Assembly: GCA_001414345.1 (NCBI GenBank)
Contig: LLCB01000065.1
Span: 124,001 to 188,000 of the forward strand
DNA length: 64,000 nucleotides
Source: Hymenoscyphus infarciens
Lineage: Eukaryota; Ascomycota; Leotiomycetes; Helotiales; Helotiaceae
Reading direction: 5' to 3'
Translations under genes and position numbers: made by a program
Part shown: one piece after another, positions 43,141 to 56,047 of the stretch
Layout: each line of letters starts with the position of its first letter
Numbering within the stretch: position 1 is the first letter of the stretch
The notes under the pieces: model-generated
Seen by the model: only the letters and a program-made list of their open reading frames with translations
Database searches by the model: none
What the model was told of the DNA's origin: nothing

Positions 43141-46100
43141 ATAAAACAATGAAACCCATTCTCAAAAAGTAGTACCCGCCACCAAGTTCCAACTAGATCT
43201 AAAAAAGATGAAAGGAAAAAAACCGCAGTGGTCTACTTCTCTTCTTGCTCTCTCTCCAGATTTCTCTCTGCTCGCCCACCGTCAATTCTTGTTTCTGCAA
43301 AGACTGACTTTTCATGTTCCATCTCCTACATACTTGTAAGCATCATACTTTACGCTTCACAAACTTCACAGCCCCCTTCCCCATAAAATATCGCCTCTCT
43401 ACGATCCACAATCCACAATCCACACCCAATATCGGCAAATACATTCGCAAACACATTCGCAAACACATGCACATGCAACCCAAAGCACGATTCACATGCA
43501 GCACAATCACACAGAAACCCACTCCACGGTACAGTACCTAGGTGTCATAAAGTGGGGGTATGTACACTTCCCCACTATCTATACCGAAAATTCTCCGTCA
43601 AAAAAGAGGCTGAGCAACATCGCCAACAAGCTAACAACACCAAGAAAACTCAAGTACCAAGTTTCCTTCCTCCACCAAACCAAGGAATTAAAATCCCTTG
43701 CTCCCTCATACCATGGCGAGAAAAACTCCAAGAAATGACCCCACGTCCCGGGAAGGCTTTGCAAATTCCAAAATCACGGCCGAGACTAAGAACGAGGATA
43801 TGATCTAAGGATAAGAAGAATCAAAGTTTGAGACCTACTTCGTCCCAGGCGTAACAAAGGTTATCCAAATGGGGCAATTTGCCATATTTCCGTAGCTTTA
43901 TGCTACCAAAAAACCCCTGAAAAGTCTGTAAAGTGATACCTCTGTTTAACGTTTATTTCGCCAAGGACGAAATAGGTGAAGCCCGCACGAGGAGAAGCGC
44001 TGAATATTATATGAATCTTCGTATTTTAATGCGCGCCCTTAAACAAACACCAACAACGCCTTTAACCCACCTAATACATCTCACGCTCCACTAAGGTATA
44101 GACCAAGTTTAACAAGTTTATATGCATGGAAATATTGAAATCCCAAAAGCTTGACCTACATTCGTGATAAGAACACGAAGTCCAACCCCACAACCCAAGG
44201 TTTCCCGAGAGCAAGGTGCACGAGAAGTTACCCAGAAATTTAGATTAACCCAAGAAATAAAGAAGTAAGTTAAGTGGCTTGCTTCCTCAAAACTTCTCTG
44301 GGATAACTACATCACCAGTCGGGAGAGTTACCTTTTCAGTGAAGCATCACAGTCAAGTTCCACGACTACCTAGAATATTCATTTCCTAAAATTTACTTCC
44401 TTACCTGTCACATGTTCGAAAAGATCAACCATGGAAGAGAATAAGAGAAAAAGTATTCCAACCCCGTAAGCAAACCGTGCCTCGATTCCTCTTCTTAATT
44501 CACCACCCCCGAGCCAAATAGTGAAAAACCACGATTCAATCCCAGAATGAGCCAAGTTCCTCGCTAATCACCAATCGTGGCTGTGAAATCTACCAAGTGA
44601 TCCCAAGCCATTTACATCCCCAAAAACGACGCACAAAAAATATGCTGATAAACTCGCTGGCTGAGAGAATATGAGAGTTTACCTCCCTAAGCCGAACATC
44701 TCCACCCCGATAATGCAGTTTTTCTCAAAAGAAGGAGTTCGGTAGAAGAGATCTAGTCATTGAGATAAGCAGGTCGCGCGTAATCGAGGCTGGTGTTCTT
44801 GCTGACCTGCAGAGACACAGATTCTGAGATCATAACTCTCTCTGCCTTGTAATGGTAAGAACCTTAACGAATTTACGTGGATCTCATAGACAGTGTGCGT
44901 ATCCGTATATCACAATCTTCCTATCAATTCTCGAGGTAGTGGTGCTGGAGACTTCGAATTAAGGGCTTAACTGAAAAGAATTACCACCAAAGAAAAGTGG
45001 CTGATAGCCCCAACAGCGTCAAAACCAAACTCTGTCTCGATGACCAAGGCATTATCGTGACCAGGCTACGCAACACAGGGGCTTACTTCATAAGCCTTCG
45101 TTCCTCAAGGTCTTGACCGAACGTGTGAAACAACGATGAATAGGCTACAGCGCGCTCACATAGTTGTTTTCGCATCAGCGACTTCGCCGAGTTCATAAGC
45201 ATTGTTGATATGAACCTAATGCGGTACTCGCTACACTTGGCTCCGGACCTCCAACACCAATCCCCGAAATCTCCAAAACTCAATGGGGATTCGGCGGCGA
45301 GGATGATCTTTGGTAAATGTGATCCTGATTCCTGATCTTGGAGATAGTGATTGGAAGATGAGGTCGCGGAACTTGCGGAAGGACATCAAAAGACAACCTT
45401 GCGTCGCGTGAGACTTCAATCCCTTTCGTAAAAAAATGCAAATCAATAACAACAATACGCGCGAGGGAATATCTGACTCAAATATCCTTTCCCCCAATAA
45501 GGATGGTAGATGAGACAATTGTTGAGACCGGTAGATGAAATGCCGACTCAGCCTCATACCTCAACCTAAAATGTGTGGGAGGCGACCATGGCTGGAACCC
45601 CGCGACCCAATAAGTCCACAAGCGCGATAAAACCTCCAACAAAAATGATTGGAACAGAGAAGGAACCAACATATTTGACGCGCAATATGCTCAGCCCCTT
45701 TTACCATACCAGATAATCTCATGTTGCGTAACAAAGAAAAGGTGATACGGAAGGGTAAGCTGTAAGTATCCAGTCTCGCCAGTGAACCCCTATCATCGCA
45801 GGCGAGAACCATGACTCCATGGGGTCTTGAGTGCCTGCAGATCTGCCCGTCGTTCAACCTTTCTCGCTAATCTCTGCTGTGCCTCCTTCTCGCCCACACG
45901 CTAGGTTGCTCATAATTAGTGTCATTTGGTCGAAACATGTTTTGGCTCCTCTTTCACCGCTGATCTTGCAGGCAAGTGGTCGTCTCAAATTCTAGAATCT
46001 CCCAGTTCATTGTTCGCCATACATCTGATGCTTCGTTTTAAGTCAGTGCTGGATTGGGAAGGCGAAGAGGACATTGGGTGTTATTAGGCCAAGGTTGCCA

Positions 46101-48785
46101 ACGTTGCCAAGGGGGGCATTGCTGGACCAGCGGGTACTCAACACCGCAAGAAGCAGATGAAAGAGCTCGGTCCGCGCGTCGGTTTTTGCAGATGAGGGAG
46201 GTGATGAGAAAGCGTGAGATAGGAGGAAGAGGGAAATTTCGGGTGAAAATTCCATGTGCGACGATTTCTCGGCAGCGCAAGCAAGAGATGATTCCCTGGA
46301 AGTTGGATGTGGCGATTAGATTGTTGATGGATGTGATTTGAGGATTGTTTGAAGCTTTAATCCCAGGTCTGCGTTCCGGGGAACTCAGCCTCGTACCCAT
46401 CGTTACAAGCTGCCCTTTTTTCCGGTTTCTGGAACAATTTGCCTCGTTTGCCTTTCATCAAGATGCAGAAGCGCAGGTTAATGCAGGCAAAGTGCCGAAT
46501 GGAAGAGGTTGGGTGAGATGATGAACGAATGGCAACCACGTTTGATATCACATAATCCAGACTTGCATTCTTGGACTCCGTCAGATGCTTTGTGGGGAGA
46601 GGAAACCAAATGAACCCATGACGGGGCTTGGGTTGACTGCCATCAGGCCTCTGACTGGTGTAACGTTTTCTCCGTAGGTGTACGGAATAGGAGGAAACTT
46701 CATATATGGTGCTTGCACATCAACACCAAACACTCACAGAGATGTACTCGCAATTGTGATTGTCCATTTTTTTCTTGGTGGCGTCGGGAGATTCGTGCTG
46801 ACGGTGACGACCTGGTTACTAATTGGAGGCGGTCTGCGTCTGACGTGACTGGGTCGGTTTGAGTGGAAGGATTTCAAGGTCGCTTGATGACTGGTGGCAT
46901 CGGTTTGGGGGGAGATGAATAACCACGAGGCTTGCATCGAGTGTGGGTTGGTGGTTGCGTTGCCAAGTGTCAACGACTCAGAGGAGGTTGGGCTGGGATA
47001 CAGATACGTAGATTTGCAGTAATACCCGTGATGAAGTACTTGTACAGGTCGGGTTCAGGTGTATGTAGGTTGATGGTATCGCCAACAGTCCACAAGTACG
47101 AGGACTTGACGCCTACTGGCCCCCACGGAAGTGGACATGTGGAAAGAAGCAGAATGAGGACTTGAGCACCCAATCAAGAAGGGGAAATAAGCTGGTATGG
47201 GTCTCTTACCATGCCTGTTGCGTACATTTCTGCAGGGCGAAAAGTGGTCGGTCGTATGGGATCAATTTCTGCAAAAACCCGGATCCTGTCCAAAAACTTG
47301 AAATATTTTGGGCATTGATATTGGCTCGGTCCATGGAAAGTGGAGGGAATGAAGAAGTCGCCTAGAAAGAAAAGGGGTACTGCATCAAGAACAATCAAAA
47401 TAATAGGGTGGTAATTCTGTCAATGGTGACATTGATAGTCGTCGTCGTCAGACAGAGAAGATTCTTTGCCGGGACCGCTTTCTGAGTTCCAAGTTGGCTC
47501 TGCTGCTCAAAGCAACTTGAACTTCTAGCGCGGGTGAGTGGTAGCGGGGCTAGGCCAGGCCAGGCCCCCCTAAAATAGGTAGGCTTCACACTTCCCGGTT
47601 CTCGCTACGGCCTGTCACCCGCCGCCGGTCATCAACTTTATCGGCCCGCATATAGGCTATCTGCTACTGTATAGTGCAAGTGCCATCTGCTGCTATCTCT
47701 AAGTTTAATAAATAATAAAAAACAACCTCAATATGCTGTAGAATTCACGAGTCACGACGATGATTCAGAATGCCCGCAAAAATCAAGTCACTTTTTTCTC
47801 CTCTCTCCTCGCCCTGGTGGCGTTTCTGTACGCGCCTCAAAAAGCTAAAAGCCCGAGTTGTACCGTACGGAGAGCGGAGTCTCTTGGGTCCTCTGATTCT
47901 CTGAATGCCTGCCCTGTGCCCTGTGCCCTGTTGTTTTCCATTTACACAGCCTCGTTTTTGACGCTAGTCGGCTGCGAAGGCGCAAGGATGCGACCTCTCT
48001 GTGAACCGTGTGAGCTTTCACCACCCAAAAGAGTGCTGGCCCATCTCCGAAGTAGAGGGCTTGAACAGAAACACCAGGAATTTCAATTCAAGTCTTTTGG
48101 TCAGAGACATTGACAGATTCGTTGGTCAACTGTCAATGCAGCTTCCATTGCCACCGCCTCTCCCAGTGCAATCGGCTTAGGGATTGTTGTCTCTTCAACC
48201 TACCCCCCCCCCCCCCCCCCCCTTCACCTATGGAATGCGGCAGCGATCCTCTTTCTCCTCCTCCAAACCGACAATAACAACCGAATCGCACCACTGTTGC
48301 TGCTGCAGTGCCCTCAGGATCACATCAAACTAGAGTCTGGAAGAAATCGGTCTCACCACCACCACACAGATCGGATTTCAGTCCCCAAAGAGCAGAGAGG
48401 TAAGAACTCCTCCTTTCTCTGCACTTTCTCTCCCAATACCACCACCGCCTTTGTCGTCATCCCATTGCCCACGTTTGCGCGACAGCAATCAGCCAAGGCT
48501 ACGTGCAAAAATATGCCCCAGTCCGGCTGCTTGGCTTCAATTGGGAGAAGTCTTGTTTATCTTCACCCCCCCAGGGGACCTTGGCTAACCTATATACTCC
48601 CCAGCCTAGACACCTCTACTCTTCTCCAAACTTCGCTCTCGAAACACAGCCTTCCTCAGATGCCTACGACGTCCATTCATCTTCAGCTACTAGATACTCG
48701 CCAAGGCTCTGCGCCTCGGGCTGTGAAGTGACGGAACTCCAGAAAAGCCGTAGAAGTCAAGGAAATATCGAGGTCAAACTTCATA
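43141..48785. other. Long normal-composition stretch without recognisable gene
   Basis: About 5.6 kb; ORFs stay below 150 codons and none shows family motifs. The last kilobase (47.7-48.8 kb) is the likely promoter and 5' UTR of the Ca2+ ATPase: CT-rich, with a 20-C run and GT-AG-like signals. The part at 43.9-46.0 kb has base composition like coding DNA but stops in all frames, so an old pseudogene or a long non-coding RNA is possible; neither is shown. Confidence 0.45.
48203..48222 (+). repeat. Poly-C tract (20 C)
   Basis: Uninterrupted run of 20 C about 560 bp upstream of the Ca2+ ATPase start. Could form a G-quadruplex on the opposite strand. Length may be unreliable in assembly. Confidence 0.9.
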
Positions 48786-51700
48786 ATGTCAGCGACTGGA
48801 AGCGTCTCGCCTTCGCCATCGCCAAGTCCCGGTGGACGGCGGCAAAGAGCGTACGTTGCCCTCACCACGCTAATGGCAATGCCTTGTGATGTATATCTCG
48901 GAGCCAGCCTCGCTAACTGTTTTGGCAATATAGACCTACGATTACCATCGACACGTCGGCAGTCAGCAACCCAAATCCTGCTCAAGATATGGATAGTGAT
49001 GCTGTTGCTCTCAAGAACATGTCAACATCACCAACAACCCTCTTGGGCGACCCGTCAAGTCCCTCAATGAACGACGGAGCAGGAAACTCCCCGAGCTACC
49101 GACCACATCATTCCAGCACGCCAAGTGGAGCAAGCCGAATATCCGTACCAGAACTACGACCGTCAGGATCTTTTGAAAGCAGAGATAGTCGCCCTACATC
49201 ACCACATAATGTTTCATCGCCAACTTCGAGAGGAGGCGACAAAGGGGGTGGGTTTCTAGCGGTTCCAGGTTTAAGATCCCGACAAAATTCTATTGAGTCG
49301 GATGAAGGAAATCACTCGAGTACAGCGTATAGTGGGGAGACATTTGCGAATGGAACACAGGCCGACAAGGATAAAGTTGGAAATGTTCCCGGAAATGATA
49401 AAATCATGGATGACCCAGAAGCTTTACTCGCAGATCCTGGCACCGAAGCCGATTTCAAGGTGGAGGATAATAGCTTTGCCTTCACTCCCGGGCAGCTGAA
49501 CAAATTAATTAATCCAAAAAATTTAGCAGCATTCTATGCAATTGGAGGCTTAGCGGGTTTGGAAAAGGGACTGCGATCTGATAGGAAAGCCGGTCTCAGC
49601 GTAGATGAAGCGGATTTGGATGGGACGGTGACTTTTGAAGAAGCCAGGGAGGCGGCTAAACAGAGTTTTACCACCAGCGACGACTCGAAGACACCAATTA
49701 CGAGGGTGGACTCCAAGGACTCTACGACACCGCCCCGGAGATCAGCACCATCATCAGATGACTCTTTCTTTGACCGAAAGCGGGTGTTCAGCGACAATCG
49801 ACTTCCGGTGAAGAAGGGCAAGAGTTTGCTAGACCTTATGTGGATTACCTACAACGACAAAGTTCTGATTCTGCTCTCCATCGCTGCAGCAATTTCCCTG
49901 GGTATCGGATTGTATCAAACCTTTGGTACAGTGCACGGGCCCGGCGAGGCAAAAATCGAATGGGTAGAAGGTGTTGCCATTATCGTGGCTATCGTAATTG
50001 TGGTGGTGGTTGGCTCCCTGAACGATTACCAAAAGGAGCGACAGTTTGTGAAATTGAACAAGAAGAAGCAAGACCGCGATGTCAACGTTGTTCGTTCAGG
50101 CCGAACGCTCGAGCTATCTGTATTTGATGTTTTGGTTGGAGATGTCATGCATTTGGAACCCGGAGATATGATTCCTGTCGACGGAATTTTTATTGATGGA
50201 CACAACGTCAAGTGCGATGAATCCCAAACCACCGGAGAATCTGACATCATTCGGAAAACTCCAGCAGATACGGTTTATGCGGCAATCGAAAACCACGATA
50301 GTCTTCGAAAGCTCGATCCATTCATCCTCTCTGGCGCACAAGTTACTGAAGGTGTTGGTACTTTCTTGGTCACTTCTACCGGTGTCAATTCCAGTTACGG
50401 CAAGACTTTGATGTCTCTTCGAGAAGATCCTGAAGTCACGCCTCTCCAATCCAAACTCAACACTTTGGCCGAGTACATTGCCAAACTGGGTGCATCCGCT
50501 GGTGGTTTGCTCTTCATTGTCTTGTTCATCAAGTTTCTGGTCCACCTACCGAAAAACACAGGCACGCCCTCCCAGAAAGGTCAAGATTTCTTGAACATTT
50601 TCATCGTTACCGTTACAATTGTTGTCGTGGCTGTGCCTGAAGGTTTGCCTCTGGCTGTTACTCTCGCCCTAGCCTTTGCAACCACCCGTATGTTGAAGGA
50701 AAACAATCTGGTACGGCATCTCAAGGCTTGCGAGGTCATGGGTAACGCTACGACTATTTGTTCTGATAAAACCGGAACTTTGACCCAAAACAAGATGAGA
50801 GTGGTTGCAGGAACCATTGGTACCAGCTCTCGATTTGGTGGAACGGTTGCCATTTCTGATGATTCCGATCCATCTGATACCAAGGGCAAACAAAATCAAT
50901 CCCCGATCACCGTCGAAAATGTCCCCGCTCAGGAAGTCGTCTCTTCTCTCAACGCCGAGGTCAAGAAGACACTCTTGCAATCCATCGTCATGAACTCTAC
51001 TGCTTTTGAAGGAGAAGTCGACGGAGTTCAAAGTTTCGTCGGTTCCAAGACCGAAACTGCTCTTCTGGAATTCTCAAAGGAACACCTTGGAATGGGTCAA
51101 GTTGACCAAGAGAGATCTAGCACCAAAGTCATCCAACTTATTCCCTTCGACTCTGGCCGCAAATGCATGGGTGTGGTTGTTCAACTTGATGATGGCAGAC
51201 ACCGTCTTTACGTCAAGGGCGCCTCGGAAATTCTCTTGGAAAAGTGCTCAGCTGTTGTTCGAGATCCTACCAAAGAGCCGGAAAATTCCCCAATCACGGA
51301 AGATAACCGCAAAACATTACTTGGTTTGATCGACAATTACGCTTCCCGTTCCCTCCGCACCATCGCCTTAGTTTACCGTGACTTTGAACAATGGCCAGCT
51401 AGAGGTGCACGTCTCCTCGAAGGCGAGAGAAACGAGGTTGTCTTTGAAGATATCTTTAGACAGATGGTTCTTTTGAGCATTGTTGGTATTCAGGATCCTC
51501 TTCGTGATGGTGTCCCAGAAGCCGTGAAGACTTGCCAAAATGCCGGTGTTGTTGTTCGCATGGTTACCGGAGATAACTTGGTTACTGCTAGAGCCATTGC
51601 CACAGAGTGTGGTATTTACACTCCTGGTGGAATCATCATGGAAGGGCCAACATTCCGAAAACTCAGCCCGGAGAAGATGGACCAAACAATCCCACGACTA

Positions 51701-53278
51701 CAGGTTCTTGCTCGATCCAGCCCTGAGGATAAGCGCAAACTTGTTAAACGTCTAAAGGAACTCGGCGAGACTGTTGCTGTCACTGGTGATGGTACCAATG
51801 ATGCTCCTGCTCTCAAGACCGCCGATGTTGGTTTCTCTATGGGTATTGCTGGTACAGAGGTTGCAAAGGAGGCATCTGCCATCATCTTGATGGACGATAA
51901 CTTCAACTCCATTGTCAAGGCTATGATGTGGGGACGGGCTGTCAATGACGCTGTTAAGAAATTCTTGCAATTTCAAGTCACCGTCAACATTACCGCCGTC
52001 CTTCTTACATTCATCTCGGCTGTTTCCAATGACAACGAGGAATCCGTTCTGACTGCCGTACAATTGCTCTGGGTCAATCTCATCATGGACACCATGGCTG
52101 CCCTCGCACTTGCCACTGATCCTCCTACTCGCAGTATTTTGGACCGCAAACCTGATCCAAAATCTGCCCCTCTTATCACTGTCACCATGTGGAAGATGAT
52201 TATCGGAGAAGCCATTTACCAGCTCGCCATCACTTTGCTTCTCTACTTTGGAGCGGAGAAGATTCTCTCGTATACCTCTGAGCGCGAAATTGGCCAGGTC
52301 AATACACTCGTCTTCAACACCTTCGTCTGGATGCAGATCTTCAACCAATGGAAGTAAGTAAATTCCTTAACGCTATCGCAAGTGAATCTTACTAACTCAA
52401 TTTTTAGCAACCGTCGTCTTGATAATAAATTTAATATCTTCGAGGGTGTTACCAAGAATTGGTTCTTTATGGGCATAAACGTCGTCATGGTCGGAGGTCA
52501 AATTATGATCATCTTCGTTGGTGGTGCCGCATTCAAGATCGTTCGTCTCAACGCCGCACAATGGGGATATTCGCTTGTTCTTGGATTCTTGTCCATTCCC
52601 GTTGGAGCTGTCATCCGTCTCATCCCCGACGAACTTCTCCTTCGATTGGTTCCTGAATATCTCAAGAACCGACCAAAGAAGCCCGAGGTTATGATTTCCG
52701 ATGAGGAAGAGCAATTCCGTTTCCCCAAGCCTTTGGCGGACGTCAAGGAAGAACTCAGCTTCCTCAAGAAGATGAAGGGTGGCAGATTGAACAATCTTAA
52801 ATTCGCAATGCAACAAACCCGCGACGACATCATCAACCGTTCTCGTAGCGGTTCTCGTTCTAGAAGCAACTCGGCACCTCATACCCCCAACAATGAGCAA
52901 CAAGAACAGGAATTCGGCTCACCACAACCCACCCCTGAATCCCGAAAACGTGGTCGCAGCAACCGATCGCGTTCCAACTCCGCATTAGGAGCAACCACTG
53001 TCATGGCAGGAATTATTGCTGGCAGTGTTGCGGGATGGTCTCCTATTGAGCGAAATTACAACGACACTGACTCCATGAGATTCCCACGCGGAAATGGTCG
53101 TCAGGAGTTGGAGCAGAATCCAAATGTGGAAATCCACCCCGGCACAAGTCCTTCGGATCCAGTCATCACTGAGGATCCTCAAAATCTCAATGCTCCTCCT
53201 AGTCAGGTTCCTGAGGTCTCACCCACACCTGCTGCATCAACCACTTCCCCAACAGCAACAGCACCAGCCAAAAAATAA
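48786..53278 (+). CDS. PMC1: Vacuolar Ca2+-transporting P2B-type ATPase (PMC1-like)
   Basis: Three exons (48786-48850, 48934-52353, 52408-53278; GT-AG, phases match) give 1451 residues. PMC1-type pumps load Ca2+ into vacuoles and set cytosolic Ca2+, downstream of calcineurin. The disordered Ser/Pro-rich N-terminus (about 280 residues) precedes the pump core: ESQTTGESD (actuator), VVAVPEGLPLAVTLALAF (M4 Ca2+ site), ICSDKTGTLTQNKM (phosphorylated Asp), YVKGASEILLEKC (nucleotide binding), MVTGDNLVTARAIA, VTGDGTNDAPALKTADVGFS, then LLWVNLIMDTMAALALATD in M6. The C-terminal tail lacks a conspicuous calmodulin site and instead has two RSRSNSA phospho-type motifs (SGSRSRSNSAPHT and SNRSRSNSALG) and a short hydrophobic patch. 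The start at 48786 is chosen because its 65-nt exon joins in frame through a consensus intron to PTITIDTSA. The antisense ORFs are shadows. Confidence 0.95.
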
Positions 53279-55195
53279 ACTCTCTCTCCGCTAATTGGCT
53301 TTTCACAGCTCAATCAACCTCCTTTTTGTCGATAGTGTACACTACAACTCTTTTTCCGCTACGGTCTGTAAATAATTAGCATGCTATTTTTGCCTCGATT
53401 CTGGCGTTCCCTTGGAGTTTCTTCTCGCATGGCGTTTTCTCTCTTTCCTTTACCTTGTGAATGGGCGGCTATCCTTTCCTTTTTTTATGTCATTAGGTGA
53501 AGAGAAAACCCTTCCGCGCGGAAAACCAAACCCACCCTCTTATTTGTATTGTCTCTTTTAAAAAAATTGTGGATAATCGCGAGAGAGGGGTGGTGAAATG
53601 GGAAACTCTAGAAATTTTATTGATAGTGATGGCGGAGATTTCTTTTTTTGTCTTGTTGAGGAATGGATGGATGAATGGCTGGATATTCGTGGATGCTAGG
53701 ATGAATTCGCGAATTCATTAGGTCTTTGCTTGGAGATGTGGATTGGGTTGCTTTGGTGATGTGGTGGTGGGGGAAGGTAGAGAATATGAATCGAATCGCG
53801 TTGAGTAGAGTGGAGTGAGGAATTGAGCAATAAATCCTGAGATCCTGAGTAGTGGGTAGTGTGAAGCAAATAAAAAGTTAAATAGTAAAAATTGGTCTTG
53901 CTGTGCCCTTTCGGTTGTGAGCTTCGAAACAGTGGGCCGTTGGCTGGCGTGGCTGGGAATACATTCATGTCGTGACCTCCTTGCTTGCAGGTATTTCGCG
54001 TTCTGTCACTGCCCATGGTTTGTTTTTGGGATACGGGTTCCCCAACCGGTTTCACGGGACTTCAGTTGGATGTGCCAGGGTAAGTAAGTGTTTGAAGATA
54101 GAGGGGAGTAAAGGTCGTTGAAAGCCGAGGTTATCCTTGGATTAAGGAGGCACTTACTTTGTACTACATTGTCGAGGGAAGTTGTAAGAATGGGAACGGC
54201 TGGTAGGTGTGGGTATGGGAAACAAATGCTTTGCCTTGTGTGCTTTTTGTAAAGAGTTGTATATGTTTGCTTCGATTCTGCGTGGGGGGGTAAAGTGGTA
54301 GATTCTTTGCAAAGTGACAGGTTCTTTGTAATTGTAGAGGGGTCGAGTTTTGGTGTGCTTGGAAGGGTTTAAAAGTTCTTTGTGGGGAGTTGGGGAAATG
54401 TGACTTTAGAATGTGATTTTCACGGAGGGAAAAGGATCTGTGTAAGAGAGACAAGGTAGGCTTCCCTCTGGGAACACCTACCAGCCTTTTACAAATGTTG
54501 TGCGAAGATTACTCGAACTATTTCCCTGGAAGGTTAAGAAGAAGTGGAAAATCAACTTTTTTAATCCTTCGAAATTATCTCGCCTGATGGTAGGTATTCT
54601 CTAATACTTTTTGAGACCATAGAGGGAGAGGGTATACGGAGAGTAAAGCCCGGGATTCTTACTTTTTGGTATCATTGGAGGCGTTTACTTGTTCGCTGTA
54701 ATGTGGTTTTTGACTTTGAACTGAAGGGATTGTGACTTTGGATTTTGAGTTCTGATTCGCTGGTTTGGGGTTGGTGTGTTGTCGTCACACTCCTCTCACT
54801 TTTGTGTTAGGGTAGGCACCTGAGAGGGGGATCAGGTGGCGAGCGAGCTTTCATGTCATGTCTCCGCGACAAATTCGTTCCTCTATCAAGACTTGAGAGT
54901 TGTTTTTTATCTCTACCAGTCTACACATCGAGGACAAAAGCACTAGCTTCAATAATCACCATAAATAATTCACTCGGTCTTTTCACCCCAAGCATTCAGT
55001 TGGTGACTACGATACCATATAAACGCAGCGTATCAAACCAAACCAAACCCCAAGTTCATATATACGTCTTGTATCAGTCGCTACTCTTCTTATCTGAACC
55101 AAAACAGAAAAAAACAATCACATAACCCACGCCCATCTCGTCCACCCACTTCCTTATCTCGCATACAACTCACAGCAAGCCATACAGAGCACGCA
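53279..55195. other. Intergenic, no gene seen
   Basis: About 1.9 kb: ATPase 3' flank then DNA with ORFs under 120 codons and no family features. Leader before 55196 is CA-rich, typical of a fungal 5' UTR. Confidence 0.5.
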
Positions 55196-55585
55196 ATGGG
55201 AGCCTGTATCTCCTCCCGCAAAGTAGAAAGACCGTCTCCGCAAGTTCTACCACCCTCTCTGCATCCCGATACACGGGAGATGTATAAGTCTAAGGATATA
55301 CGGCTTGATAATCTGAAGCCCGAGACTGGTGAGAGAATCCCGACCCCGGGAAATAGGGAAGAACCTGGAATCGAGAGTTTGAACCAGTGGGGGAAGGAGA
55401 GGGAGAGGATGGTTGAGCGGAAGGGGAGTACTAGTCGTGGTGGGATTTTGAAGGGGGGAGTAGGAGGGATTTTAAAGGCTGGTCCTGTGGTTTTGGGGGA
55501 TAAGGAGGATGGAAGAGGCGGGGTGGTGAGGGTTGGGAGTGGGGAGAGGGGGGGATTTTTGGCACCTGTTGTTTTGGGGAAGTGA
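55196..55585 (+). CDS. Small protein with N-myristoylation/palmitoylation signal
   Basis: 129 codons, single exon. Starts MGACISSRKVE: Gly2 and Ser6 fit an N-myristoylation site, and Cys4 a palmitoylation site, so membrane anchoring by dual acylation is predicted. Then LHPDTREMYKSKDIRLDNL, a charged middle, and a Gly-rich C-terminal third with GGILKGGVGGILKAG. No family recognised. The antisense frame is also open (176 codons) but shows no features. The ATG context ACGCAATGG and the CA-rich leader favour the plus strand. Gly-rich ending could reflect GGGG-rich DNA rather than selection, so expression is uncertain. Confidence 0.6.
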   Translation: MGACISSRKVERPSPQVLPPSLHPDTREMYKSKDIRLDNLKPETGERIPTPGNREEPGIESLNQWGKERERMVERKGSTSRGGILKGGVGGILKAGPVVLGDKEDGRGGVVRVGSGERGGFLAPVVLGK

Positions 55586-56047
55586 GAGGTTTCTACTCGT
55601 CTAAACCTTCTTCCATTCATGCATCCAGATACTACAGATTTTGGAATCGATCACCATCAAATTTTAGCGTCCTCAGTCCGGACGTGGGGAAGATATTTTG
55701 ACAGCAACCGATTCAGGTGTCATTTAGTGGTGGGGGCAACGCTAAAAACCAAAAGCCAACCAACCAACCAACCAACCAACCAAATAGGTTTAGCGACCCC
55801 CGACACTACCGACCGGAGCCTTGAATCTCAACCTCATCCTGCTGCAGCAAGATTTGTCCACTCATACCGCCACCACGACGACAGTCTACCCCCCTTCCTA
55901 ACGTCCACGAGGAGCTTCATCTTTCCTCGCCCTCATCATCTCGATTCGATATTTGCCACTACGACTCAATTGCCCTCGCCCCTCACGCCTCTGCCCGCGG
56001 AGAGAATATCCCTTCCCTCCCACCACCGAACAACACAAGCAGACACA
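55586..56047. promoter_or_regulatory. Upstream region of complex I subunit; CCAA microsatellite
   Basis: Includes a run of about seven CCAA units at 55756-55784 and a CT-rich leader at 55880-56045. An open frame runs through this leader into the ESSS gene, but the family start is ATG 56048. Confidence 0.6.

Noticed and set aside
47760..48113. 117-codon ORF upstream of the Ca2+ ATPase
   Set aside because: No domain or signal; most likely part of the 5' region.
52397..52903. Minus-strand ORF of 168 codons
   Set aside because: Shadow of the third exon of the Ca2+ ATPase.
55090..55620. 176-codon minus-strand ORF rich in Pro/Ser
   Set aside because: Antisense to the MGACISS protein; Pro richness follows from the GGG-rich plus strand.
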